From Paragordius varius (lineage: Eukaryota > Nematomorpha): a DNA stretch of 64,000 nucleotides. Where the stretch lies: contig OZ176056.1 in assembly GCA_964247055.1 (NCBI GenBank), positions 1,550,001 through 1,614,000 of the forward strand, written 5' to 3'. Both the position numbers and the translations under genes were made by a program. Numbering within the stretch: position 1 is the stretch's first letter; the number at the start of each line of letters is the position of its first letter. Positions 1-12,090 of the stretch are shown in pieces. Below the pieces are notes generated by a model. That model had not been told where the DNA came from, ran no database searches, and saw nothing but the letters and a program-made list of their open reading frames with translations.

Positions 1-1084
1 TTTTTACTTAATAACTTATGGTGTTATAAAAACTCATTCAATAGCGTCTTTAGGATACTTTTTAAATTTTGCAAATTAAAATGATTGACAAAATAGACTA
101 TTTTCCGCTAAGTAGGATATAACCACTAGTGTATTTGTATGCCCGTAGTTTTTAAATTGTAAATAATTAATTTACAATCTTTAAATTTCATTTTGTAATA
201 ACTTTTATAGTTTATTATGAGTAAAAAAATGAAGACATTAATAGGTTAAAATATAATATAAATCGGAATTTTTTTTATAAAAATTTCAAAATTTTATGAT
301 GGAAATATTTTTGCGACAAATGATCGGTCATAAGGTAAATTACATTTTTTTATTAATTTGTTTTCATATATTTGCAGGGCAACCTAACTGTTTGTCCACC
401 GTGAAAATTTACAAGATATTTCATATTATCCCAAATTAATCGAAATATGTTTATGATTTTTAAACATAATTTATATAATAATGGGTTTATTACATGATTC
501 TTTGGATAGGTGTTGGGAAAAATAATTTGTATCTTTCATTTATGGTTCAATAAATCAATATAGATTGGGGGTATAAAATATTAATTTTAGCTATATATTA
601 TAAAGATGGGGTGTCCAACATACAAATGGCTTCGCGGGTCGCATTTATGATTCATAAAACTGACAGGGGCAGTATTCGAAATTTATATATGGACATTCAT
701 AAGGAATTTTTTAGATTTACCAAACATAAAACCAGAAAATGCAGATATAGTAATTTTTTTTTAATTCTTGCCTATTAGATAGAGTTATTTATAAAAATTG
801 AGGAAATATTAATTTTATTAAGATTTTATGAGAATATTTTTTTAATCTATGGATACCGAATTTTTCGCGGGTCCCACCCAAAGTTACAAGACTATTTGTG
901 TTGACTACCCCTGTTTTAGAGTGTAATTTGCGCTAAAGGTTTAATCTGTAACTTTGGCCTTTTATTTACATGTATAACAGTTAAGATTTCTACAGTATAA
1001 AATTTGGATAGCGTCTAAATCCGAATGGAACAAACAGCTGATTTAAAATAAATATGCAAATATTTACCATAATTAATCATTTAT
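1..1084 (+). repeat. Left-edge segment, duplicated at 24664-25737
   Basis: This noncoding stretch reappears in direct orientation about 24.66 kb downstream with small indels and scattered substitutions. Homology runs through a shared AATTAATCATTTAT and stops where the tandem array begins. It contains a hAT-type MITE at 606-913. No gene is seen in it. Confidence 0.9.
606..913. mobile_element. hAT-type MITE
   Basis: The left end reads GGGGTGTCCAACATACAAA and the right end reads GTTGACTACCCCTG, which are imperfect inverted ends of the CAGGGGTGTCCAAC type seen in hAT MITEs. The flanks TTATAAAG (598-605) and TTTTAGAG (914-921) agree at 6 of 8 positions, consistent with an eroded 8-bp target duplication. 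There is no coding capacity. The same element with the same flanks lies at 25248-25558, so it was present before the segment was duplicated. Confidence 0.7.
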
Positions 1085-1086
1085 AT

Positions 1087-4000
1087 TAAACAAAGTCCAC
1101 AAAAATAATTTTTTTAACCTATTTTTCGCTGAGACCGTAAAAATTCAATAAGAATTCTAACTATCCCCGTTAAAAGGCAAAAATTTTAGTCAAGTATTTC
1201 TTTTATGATAGCTGCTGGGTAAGGAGGTACCCGTTAAAAATTGATCCGTCATGTGGCTTTGAGATTTGGTACCGGAAAACAGGCCCAGTCAAATCCAAAT
1301 ATCGAAAAAATATAATGATTAATTGCCCCGCGCCCTTTTTTAAAATAGACCCCCAGTTTGGGCCACCCCGGTGAAAAATTGTTTTTTTTAAAAAACAAAA
1401 TCCCCACAAAAATGGTGTCTTTAAGACAATTTTCCGGAGGTGTTGGACCATTCAATTTCAAATATCATTTTTGAAGGTTATTTTTGATTGCGTCGAACAT
1501 AGTCGTCTCGCTTTTTTGATTTAGGGCCTCTTTTTATCCGCTCCCCCCGTAAAATGCGATTTTTTCAAAAAACAAAGTCCACAAAAATAATTTTTTGAAT
1601 CTATTTTTCGTCAAAGGTATGAGACCGTAAAAATTCAATGAGGGTTCTACTTATTCCTGGTTAAAATGCAAAAATTTTAGTCAAGCATTTCTATGATGAT
1701 AGCCGCTGGAAAAGGCGCTACCCGTTAAAAACTGATCCGCCGTGTGGCGTGATCTGGTACTGGAAAACCGGTAGACCCATTCAAATCCAAATATCGTAGA
1801 AATATGATCATTAATGAATGCCCCGACAATAGCTTGGCCCTTTTTTTTAACAGGCCCCCAGTTCGGGCCCATCCCTATGAAAAATGGTATTTTATTGAAA
1901 AGAGAATCCCTAAAAAAATCCTGTCTTTGAGACAATTTTACGGAGAATGTGTGTGACCATTCAATTTTAAATATGATTTTTGTTTAGTTATTTTCGATTG
2001 GGACGAACATAGTGTCCCTCTTTTATGATTTAGGCCATCTTTTTATCCGCGCTCAACGTAAAATGCCATTTTTTTTAAAAAACAAAGTCCACAAAAATAA
2101 TTTTTTAAATCTATTTTTCGCCAAAAGTATGAGATCGTAAAAATTCAATGCGGATTCTACGTATTCCCTGTTAAAAGGCAAAAATTTGAGTTAAACATTT
2201 TGATGATAGCTGCTAGGTAAGGAGCTACCCGTTAAAAACTGATCCGTAATGTGGCTTTGTGATCTGGTACCGAAAAATCGGTAGACCCATTTAAATCCAA
2301 ATATCGAAGAAATATAATAAATAATGAATGCCTTGACAATAGCTTTGCCCTTTTTTTGAAATAGACCCCCAGGTCGGGCCCATCCCGTGTGAATTTTTTT
2401 TTGAAAACAAAATCCCCACAAAAATGGTGTCGTTGAGACAATTTTCCGGAGGTGTTGGACTATATTTTAAATATGATTTTTGTTTAGTTATTTTCTATTG
2501 GGCCGAACATAGTCGTCTCGCTTTTTTATTTAGGGCCTCTTTTTACTCGCTCCCCCCGTAAAATGCCATTTTTTTCAAAAAACAAAGTCCACAAAAATAA
2601 TTTTTTGAATCTATTTTTCGCCAAAGGTAGGAGACCGTAAAAATTTAATGAGGATTCTACGTATTCCCTGTTAAAAGGTAAAAATTTGAGTCAAACATTT
2701 TTATGATAGCTGCTCTGTAAGGAGCGGCGCGTTACAAACTGAGATGTCATGTATCTTTGTGATCTGGTACCGGAAAATCGGTAGACCCATTAAAATCCAA
2801 ATATCGAAGAAATATAATCATTAATGAATGCCTTGACAATAGCTTCGCCCTTTTTTTGAAATAGACCCCCAGGTCGGGCCCATCCCGTGTGAATTTTTTT
2901 TGAAAACAAAATCCCCACAAAAATGGTGTCTTTGAGACAATTTTCCGGAGGTGTTGGACTATATTTTAAATATGATTTTTGTTTAGTTATTTTCTATTGG
3001 GCCGAACATAGTCGACTCGCTTTTTTATTTAGGGCCTCTTTTTACTCGCTCCCCCCGTAAAATGCCATTTTTTTCAAAAAACAAAGTCCACAAAAATAAT
3101 TTTTTGAATCTATTTTTCGCCAAAGGTATGAGACCGTAAAAATTTAATGAGGATTCTACGTATTCCCTGTTAAAAGGTAAAAATTTGAGTCAAACATTTT
3201 TATGATAGCTGCTCTGTAAGGAGCGGCGCGTTAAAAAGTGAGATGTCATGTGGCTTTGTGATCTGGTACCGGAAAATCGGTAGACCCATTAAAATCCAAA
3301 TATCGAAGAAATATAATCATTAATGAATGCCTTGACAATAGCTTCGCCCTTTTTTTGAAATAGACCCCCAGGTCGGGCCCATCCCGTGTGAATTTTTTTT
3401 GAAAACAAAATCCCCACAAAAATGGTGTCTTTGAGACAATTTTCCAGAGGTGTTGGACTATATTTTAAATATGATTTTTGTTTAGTTATTTTCTATTGGG
3501 CCGAACATAGTCGTCTCGCTTTTTTATTTAGGGCCTCTTTTTACTCGCTCCCCCCGTAAAATGCCATTTTTTTCAAAAAACAAAGTCCACAAAAATAATT
3601 TTTTGAATCTATTTTTCGCCAAAGGTATGAGACCGTAAAAATTCAATGCGGATTCTACGTATTCCCTGTTAAAAGGCAAAAATTTGAGTCAAACATTTTG
3701 ATGATAGCTGCTAGGTGAGGAGCTACCCCTTAAAAACTGATCCGTAAAGTGGTTTTGTCATCTGGTACCGAAAAATCGGTTGACCCATTCAAATCCAAAT
3801 ATCGAAGAAATATAATCATTAATGAATGCCTTGACAATAGCTTCGGCCTTTTTTTGAAATAAACCCCCAGTTCGGGCCCATCCCGTGTGAATTTTTTTTG
3901 AAACCCCACAAAAATGGTGTCTTTGAGACAATTTTCCGGAGGTGTTGGACTATTGAATTTCAAATATAACTTTTGTTTGGTTATTTTCGATTCCGCAAAA

Positions 4001-6805
4001 CATAGTCACCCCGCTTTTTTGATTTAGGCCATCTTTTTATCCGCACCCCCCGTAAAATGCCATTTTTTAAAAAAACAAGTCCACAAAAATAATTTTTTGA
4101 ATCTATTTTTCGCTAAAGGTATGAGATCGTAAAAATTCAATGAGGATTCTACGTATTTCCTGTTAAAAGGAAAAATTTTAGTCAACCATTTCTTTGATGA
4201 TAGCTGCTGGGTAAAAAGCTCCCCGTTAAAAACTGATCCGTCATGTGGCTTTGTGATCTGGTACAAGAAAACCGGTAGACCCATTCAAATCCAAATATCG
4301 TAGAAATATGATCATTAATGAATGCCCCGACAATAGCTTGGCCCTTTTTTTAACAGGCCCCCAGTTCGGGCCCATCCCGTGTGAAAAATGGTATTTTATT
4401 GAAAAGAGAATCCCTACAAAAATCCTGTCTTTGAGACAATTTACCGGAGAATGTGTGTGAGCATTCAATTTTAAATATGATTTTTGTTTAGTTATTTCGA
4501 TTGCGCCGAACATAGTCGTCTCGCTTTTTTGATTTATTGCCTCTTTTTACCCACTTCCCCCATAAAATGCCATTTTTTTAAAAAAACAATGTCCACTAAA
4601 ATATTTTTTGAATCTATTTTTCGCCAAAGGTATGAGACCGTAAAAATTCAATGCGGATTCTACGTATTCCCTGTTAAAAGGCAAAAATTTGAGTCAAATA
4701 TTTTGATGATAGCTGCTAGTTAAGGAGCTACCCGTTAAAAACTGATCCGTAATGTGGCTTTGTCATCTGGTACCGAAAAATCGGTAGACCCATTTGAATC
4801 CAAATATCGAAGAAATATAATCATTAATGAATGCCCTGACAATAGCTTCGCCCTTTTTTTGAAATAGACCCCCAGTTCGGGCCCATCCTGTGTGATTTTT
4901 TTTTTGAAAACAAAATCCCCACAAAAATCCTGTCTTTGAGACAATTTTCCGGAGGTGTTGGACTATTCAATTTTAAATATGATTTTTGTTTAGTTATTTT
5001 CGATTGGGCCGAACATAGTCGTCTCTCTTTTTTGATTTAGGGCCTCTTTTTACTCGCTCCCCCCGTAAAATGCCATTTTTTTCAAAAAACAATGTCCACT
5101 AAAATATTTTTTGAATCTATTTTTCGCCAAAGGTATGAGACCGTAAAAATTCAATGCGGATTCTACGTATTCCCTGTTAAAAGGCAAAAATTAGAGTCAA
5201 ATATTTTGATGATAGCTGCTAGGTAAGGAGCTACCCGTTAAAAACTGATCCGTAATGTGGCTTTGAGATCTGGCACCGGAAAACCGGTAGACCCATTCAA
5301 TTCCAAATATCGAAGAAATATACTCATTAATGGCCCCGCGTCCTATTTTTGAAATAGGCCCCCAGTTCGGGCCCATCCCGTGTGAAAAATGGAATTTTTT
5401 GAAAACAGAATCCTTATAAAAATCCTGTCTTTGAGACAATTTTCCGGAGATTGTGTGTGACCATTCAATTTTAAATATGATTTTTGTTTAGTTATTTTCT
5501 ATTGCGCCGAACATAGTCGTCTCGCCTTTTTGATTTAGTGCCTCTTTTTACCCGCTCCCCTCGTAAAATGCCATTTTTTTCAAAAAACAAAGTCCACAAA
5601 AATAATTTTTTAGATCTATTTTTCCGCAAAGGTATGAGATCGTAAAAATTCAATGAGGATTTATTCCCTGTTAAAAGGCAAAAATATTACACAAGCATTT
5701 CTTTGATGATAGCTGCTGGGTAAGGAGCGGCGCGTTAACAACTGATCTGTAATGTGGCTTTGAGATCTGGTACCGAAAAATCGGTAGACCCATTTGAATC
5801 CAAATATCGAAGAAATATAATCATTAATGAATGCCCCGACAATAGCTTGGCCCTTTTTAAATCAGGCCCCCAGTTCGGGCCCATCCCGTGAAATTTTTTT
5901 TTGAAAACAAAATACCCACAAAAATGGTGTCTTTGAGACAATTTTCCGGAGGTGTTGGACTATTCAATTTCAAATATCATTTTTGTTTGGTTATATTCGA
6001 TTGCGCCGAACATAGTCGTCTCGCTTTTTTAATTTAGGCCCTCTTTAACCCGCTCCCCCCATAAAATGCCATTTTCTTCAAAAAAACAAGTCCACAAAAA
6101 TAATTTTTTGAATCTATTTTTCGCCAAAGGTATGAGACCGTAAAAATTCAATGCGGATTCTACGTATTTCCTGTTAAAAGGCAAAAATTTTGGTCAAACA
6201 TTTCTTTGATATGATAGCTACTGGGGAAAGAGCCACCCGTTAAAAACTGATCCATCATGTGGCTTTGTGATCTGGTACCGGAAAACCAGTTGACCCATTC
6301 AAATCCAAATATCGAAGAAATATAATCATTAATGGCCCCTCGCCCTTTTTTGAAATAGGCCCTCAGTTCGGGCCACCCCGTGTGAAAAATTGTTTTTTAA
6401 AAAAAAACAGAATCCCCACAAAAATGGTGTCTTTAAGACAATTTTCCGGAGAACGTGTTGGACCATTCAATTTCAAATATGATTGTTGTTTAGTTAATTT
6501 CGTTTGCGCCAGACATAGTCGTGTCGCTTTTTTTATTTAGGACCACTTTTTACCCGCTCCCCCCGTAAAATGCCATTTTTTAAAAAAAACAGTCTACAAA
6601 ACTAAATTTTTAAATCTATTTTTCACCCAAGTAAACAATATGTTCGTATAAATGCACCGTTTTAATCCTGTGAGATCATAGCTATTAAAAAATGTTACGA
6701 AATAATACATCTATCTGGATCATTTTATTGTCCCTTTTTTTAAATGGCCCCCCAGAAGTCCGAAGGACTTCCTTGGACTGCGTAGCAGCTCAAAATTTAC
6801 GCTAG
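1087..6805 (+). mobile_element. Helitron-like element made of ~11 tandem ~500-bp monomers
   Basis: The monomer landmark GAGACCGTAAAAATTCAA (or GAGATCG) recurs at 1131, 1621, 2131, 2631, 3130, 3629, 4123, 4634, 5137, 5636 and 6134, giving a period of 490-511 bp. Monomers differ by substitutions and small indels. The 3' end has Helitron features (separate entry). A 10-bp direct repeat TCATTTATAT lies at 1077-1086 and 6806-6815, but Helitrons do not normally duplicate their target, so this may be chance in AT-rich DNA. Short reading frames in the monomers overlap one another in several frames and look like repeat artefacts. There is no RepHel gene, so the element is non-autonomous or a satellite derived from one. 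Confidence 0.75.
6755..6805 (+). other. Helitron-like 3' terminus
   Basis: A perfect 7-bp stem GAAGTCC-GAA-GGACTTC (6755-6771) is followed by a second hairpin CTGC-GTA-GCAG (6778-6788). After 13 more bases comes CTAG (6802-6805), followed by T. A hairpin 10-15 nt before CTRR is the diagnostic 3' end of Helitrons. The reverse complement of this end (ACTAGCGTAAAT...CTGCTACGCAG) starts the fragment at 28221. Confidence 0.65.
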
Positions 6806-6930
6806 TCATTTATATATATATATATATAATAACAATTGTAAAATATATGATTGATTGTTTTATCAATTTACATACCAACAATTTTATACTTTGTAGTTTT
6901 AAAAAACAAATTATATTTAAAAAAAACCAA

Positions 6931-7012
6931 GATTTAAAAAGTATGGTTGTCTTTTCGAAGAAAAGATTTTCTTTATATTTTTTTGTCCGTATAATTTAAA
7001 TTTTTACTGTAT
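6931..7012. repeat. Fragment of a Tc1/mariner-like MITE
   Basis: Carries the terminal segment AGTATGGTTGTC...TTGTCCGTATAATTT..TTTTTACTGTA, also found at 31133-31428, 32411-32562, 35784-36070 and 46131-46412. Only one end is recognisable here. Confidence 0.55.
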
Positions 7013-7099
7013 AATAATTTCAAAGACATGATTTTCGAAAAACTATATTATAAAACCCATTTTAAAGGGTAGAATCAAAAAAATGGCTATACTAAACTT

Positions 7100-8735
7100 C
7101 GCCTATTAATAAATATATAATTGAGTTTAAATGGGTCCACTACATTTTGAAATAAAGGTTAACTCAAGCAACATTTTACATCTCCATTATAATATCTTTT
7201 ACTAATTTGATAACCGATGAACCAATTTATAAAATTCAATTTTGTTGTTCATCGAAGATAGGATTTTTAATACCAATTTCAAGTTGCTCCCTTCTGAATT
7301 TTTTTAAGCCTACATGGCACTAAGTACGATCTCAAATTTGCATTGCAAAGGCATCTGATCGAATATTTATTCTTAGGTTGGATCCAATTTAATGTTTAAC
7401 CTACCGACTGTCTATGAGTCCATATTTCCAAAATTGTCAAAATAATATGGGAATACGTTTTAATTCTATTATAAATAAAATAATTCAAATTGGTACCTAA
7501 AATAGTATACAACAATATTAACAACGGCAATAAATAATAAAGTCATTAATTATATAATTTATTTCAATCCCCATTTTCTATCATATCAAGCTTAAGAGTT
7601 ATAATTAGTTTGGTATATTATCGAATACAGACCTTTTCGACCTAGCCCTTCGAAAAACAAATTTTTTTAGTTTGTACTGTAAAAACAAATCGTATATTTG
7701 AATGGTATTTAGTTTCCATTGTGATATTTACTAAAACGAAATAAATCCATACGTGGCTACAGACATGTAAATAATATCCTCTCCTTTTACCATGTAAATA
7801 GTTTATATTTGATTGTTATGGAAATTCCCAAAACAGTATAGCAGTAAACATTTGAGTACATTCGATAAATAAGTTTGAAGAAATTAACAGTATACCAGTT
7901 AGTAAGAAAACATATTATTTTAACACGTAAGCAAAGGTACAAAGGTTGCTAATATATAATACTGGCTTTTTAAGTTTAATCAACTAACAATTTTTTTAGA
8001 TAATTTAAAATATTTTTATATTTATTTATTTTTATTATTTTTCTGTTCAAACCACATCACGATTCCAATAAAAATGGTTAAGAACATTTACAAAGCCGGG
8101 CTTGAGGTAAAACTTAATTATTTTAATATAATTTAAGCAGGACTGCCTAACATAAGTGGCTTAATATTTTTGTAGTTTCCATAAAAATTAGCTATATTTA
8201 TATTTTTTACTTAGATTTAGTTATTTTTGCATGAAAATATGTATTTATTCAGTACTTTTTAAAATAATTGGTGGGTTAACGTAATATTTCGGAGGCCTGT
8301 TAAAGATTTAAAGGTTATTATAAAATATAAAGAATGTTGTCAAATGATCTACAAATTTTTAAAAGATTGACATAAAAAGACCCATTTTTATACCATTTCC
8401 GCTGCTTGCATTTTATTGCTATCAAAAGTGTCAAAAATCATTTTTTTATAATATAAGACAATAAAAGTTAATGGTATTTATTTATCACATTACTTCCTTG
8501 CTTAATTTTCATCCTGCGATTTTAATATATATACATATATAAATATATATATATATATATATGTAAGTATTGTTGGAACTGATTAACCATTTACGATTTA
8601 ATTCACCTTAAAAATAAATTATGTATTCATCATTAATGTGAAATATATCTTATTAGCATAGTTTATTATTTTTCAGTATTATTTTAATTTTAAAAAATAA
8701 TTTATATTTAACTTAGACTAAGCTCGGCCAATTTA
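7100..8735 (+). repeat. Partial copy (1.6 kb) of the ~3.2-kb tandem unit
   Basis: Shares landmarks with the three full units (GCTTAAGAGTTATAATTAG at 7589, ATGGTTAAGAACATTTAC at 8072, ATCCTGCGATTTTAATATAT near 8513) but lacks the second half, including the TTAA-flanked MITE. The distance to the next copy's landmark is about 1.69 kb instead of 3.2 kb. Confidence 0.8.
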
Positions 8736-11700
8736 TAAATATATAATAAATATAGAATTTGTAATATAATGGCCCTACTTTTTCAAATAAAAATCAATTC
8801 AAAGCAACATTGTACATCTCCATTATGATAACGTTTACTAATTTTATATCCCATAACTCAATCTTTAAAACGGGATTATTTTTATGATTTGTTGTTTAAC
8901 TTTGGTTTTTTGATATCAATTTCAAGTTGCTCTTTTTTATATTTTTTTAAGCCCATATGACACTAAAATGCGTGCGATCTTGACAAATTTGTAGTTAAAA
9001 GGCATCTGATCGAATATTTATCCTTGAGTTGGGTCCGGTTTTAGTGTAAAACCGACCGACTGTTTACCATAATTCCAAAATTGTCTAAATTATATTGGAA
9101 ATACGTTTTAATTCTATTATAAATAAAATTAATTTAAATTGGTACCTAAAATAGTGTCCAACAATATTAACAACGGCAATAAATTATAAATTCATTAATT
9201 ATATAATTTATTTCAATCCCCATTTTCTATCATATCAAGCTTAAGAGTTATAATTAGTTTGGTATATTATCGAATTCAGGCCTTTTCGACCAAGCCCTTT
9301 GAAAAACAAATTTTTTTAGTTCTTACTGTAAAAACAAATCGTATATTCGAATGGTATTTAGTTTACATTGTGATATTTACTAAAACGAAATAAATCCATA
9401 CGTGGCTACAGACAAGTAAATTATATCCTCTCCTTTTAGCCAATAAAAAAACTGATATGGCCAATAGTAGAGTTCGTTAGTGTAAAAAGTACGTATTTGT
9501 TTTTAGATTGTTATGGAAATTCCCAAAACTGTATAGTAGTAAACATTTAAGTACATTCGATCGATAAGTTTGAAGAAATTAACATTATATCAGTTAGTAA
9601 GAAAACATATTATTTTAACACGTAAGCAAAGGCACAAAGGTTGCTAATACAGAATACTGGCTTTTGTTTAATCAACTAACAATTTTTAGACAATTTAATA
9701 TATTTTTATATTAATTATTTTTATTATCTTTTTTTCAATCCACATCACAATTCCAATAAAAATGGTTAAGAACATTTACAAAGCCGTGCTTGAGGTAAAA
9801 CTTAATTATTTTAATATAATTTAAGCAGGACTGACACAAGTGGCTTAATATTTTTGTAGTTTCAAGAAAAAATTTGCAATATTTATTATACGATGCGATA
9901 ATTTATAATTTTTCTTAGATAGATATTTTTGCATGAAATTATGTATTTATTCAGTACTTTTTGAAAGTAATATTTCGGTGTTAAAGATTTAAATGTTATT
10001 ATAAAATATAAAGAATGTTGTCAAATGATCTACAAATTCTTAAAAGTTTGACATAAAAAGACCTATTTTTACATCATTTCCGCGGATTGCAATATTAAAT
10101 TATTATTTAATTAAATATACATACAGCCATTTTAAAGCTAAAGATAAATTGTTACACACTGTTAATAAAGAAAAAAAAATTTACTACATTAATTTCTTCA
10201 TATAATTGCTTTATTTAAAATATCAAAAATCAAATTTTTATATAAGACACTAATAGTTACCACTTTTTTATTCTCCATCCTGCGATTTTAATATATATAT
10301 ATTTTTAAAATTAGCTAAATTAATAATATGCATGGGACATTTTATGCGTATTATTAATAATTTGAAAATATCGCCATAAAAAATTCTAAATTTCGTTATT
10401 ATGGCTAATAAGCAGTAAATATACTATGTACATATAAATTTAATTGTCCTAAAAAGTGCATGCAATTATGATTTTATTATATATTTTATTTCAAACAGTA
10501 TAAGCCAAACCCGAAACTCTAAAACTTTTAAATTATGATCCAATATGATAAAGAATATAGGAAATAAATATTTATATAACAAAAATTAACCGGGACGATC
10601 ACCTCGTATTCTTGTAAATCATATGAGAAATTCGTAGTTTTATCTTAAAACAACCAATTAAAAGTAATCATAACAAAAACATTTCTTAATAATTTTTTTG
10701 TTAGTTAGGTCTGTTTACGAATGTTGTTTTTTTACATTGTTTAATTAGTTCATCTAAGTAAACCATTTTATTTAACACTTGGATACAACACACTCATTTC
10801 CTTCGATTCTAATTGGGGTAGTTGGATACCCCAGGCCTGTTCAGAATCAAATATTTTAAAAAGTATGGAAAGAATCATAACCATGGCGAAATATTGCATA
10901 ATATAACATAAATAAACCGAAATATTTAAAAAAATTTATTCAAAAATACTTGATATTATTTATTATAAGCTAAAACCGAAAGGTAAAAATTTGGTCAACG
11001 TGACATGTGTGAAATAGTAAATCGCTTTTTCTATTTCTATCAATGTTAGTTATTCAAATAAAAAAGCTTTAATTTTTCTTAAAATTAAATGAAGACGATA
11101 TTTTGCAAAAAATGTTAAAATAAAAATGGTGTCGATGTAGTTTGACATGGAACTTTTTTTTCTAAACAAAATTTTATTAAGATGTTTTGGCATATTTATA
11201 TAATTTTATTAGGATAGAAGCATAAATTTAAATTGGGATGGTTTCCTCCAGTAGTTTTTTATAAGTATTAATTTTAATTTAGCCTGGGGTATTTAGATAC
11301 CCCAATGAATCGAAGTGTTAAAATAAAGTTTGCGATAAAATAAAATCTTTCTGTGCGTTTTATATTGTTTCCATCATACTTTATTAATGTATCATAAAAT
11401 ACGTTTTTACAAATAAAATATATAATTTTATGATAAAGCATTATTTTAAGCTCATATCGCACGATCTCGTCGCTTTATTTTGTAAACACTTTATACCGAG
11501 GTTCAAAAGTTTAAAATTATACATAAATTTACTTTCCAAATATAGGTTTTAATTATATATTAACAAGTTTTACAAATTATATTGCGTTCAGTCTTAGGGT
11601 CATCTTAACAGTATTGAGCCAAGTATTTATTGTAATAGAGCGGTGTAAGAATAGAATTAAGGGAATGTTCGAGATCCAATCATTGGGATATGTTTAGCTT

Positions 11701-12090
11701 ATTACACTTGTAACCTGATTTTAGTCGTTTATCTCAATTACATATCTCTAAACAAATGAATTATAACATAAGGTAGGTCGATTTCAAAATTTTCCATATG
11801 GACATGTGATTCAAAAAAGTGAAAAAACTTTCTAAAATGTATTGTAAGCACCAAAATTAAAAGCAGATGAGAATCCTACGTATTTTCACCAGAAAATAAG
11901 TTACTATAATCTTATTACCCGATAATGTGCAATGGTTTGGAAGAAAATTAAGTAAAAGTTGCATTAAAATCAAACGTGCTCTATCTATAAATAGAGTACG
12001 CATTTTAAAATTATATATTTTATTAAAAGGACTATGCTTATTGTAACACTTATTTATTAAAGGTTAATAATGCAAAAAGTGTGATTAAAA
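8736..12090 (+). repeat. Full ~3.2-kb tandem unit, copy A
   Basis: Landmarks recur at spacings of about 3.19-3.24 kb: ATGGTTAAGAACATTTAC at about 9762, 12946 and 16162; GGATACCCCAGGCCTGTTCAG at about 10827, 14032 and 17267; CGCACGATCTCGTCGC at about 11459, 14687 and 17912. No gene can be assembled. The longest frames are not conserved between copies. The MITE at 10772-11321 lies inside. Confidence 0.85.
10772..11321. mobile_element. TTAA-flanked MITE (unit A)
   Basis: A 550-bp element bounded by TTAA with inverted ends TTAACACTTGGAT / TCGAAGTGTTAA. Each end carries a self-complementary motif of the type GGGGTATCTAAATACCCC. Related copies lie at 13975-14543, 17208-17770, 40917-41470 and 43884-44440, and a worn one at about 22800-23140. 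TTAA flanks suggest piggyBac-type mobilisation, but the ends lack a clear piggyBac signature. Confidence 0.65.

Noticed and set aside
1203-5941. Series of 65-90-residue open frames on the minus strand sharing motifs such as IFLRYLDLNGSTDF
   Set aside because: They are the same stretch of the 500-bp tandem monomer read in different frames. The frames shift between monomers and none has splice or start conservation.
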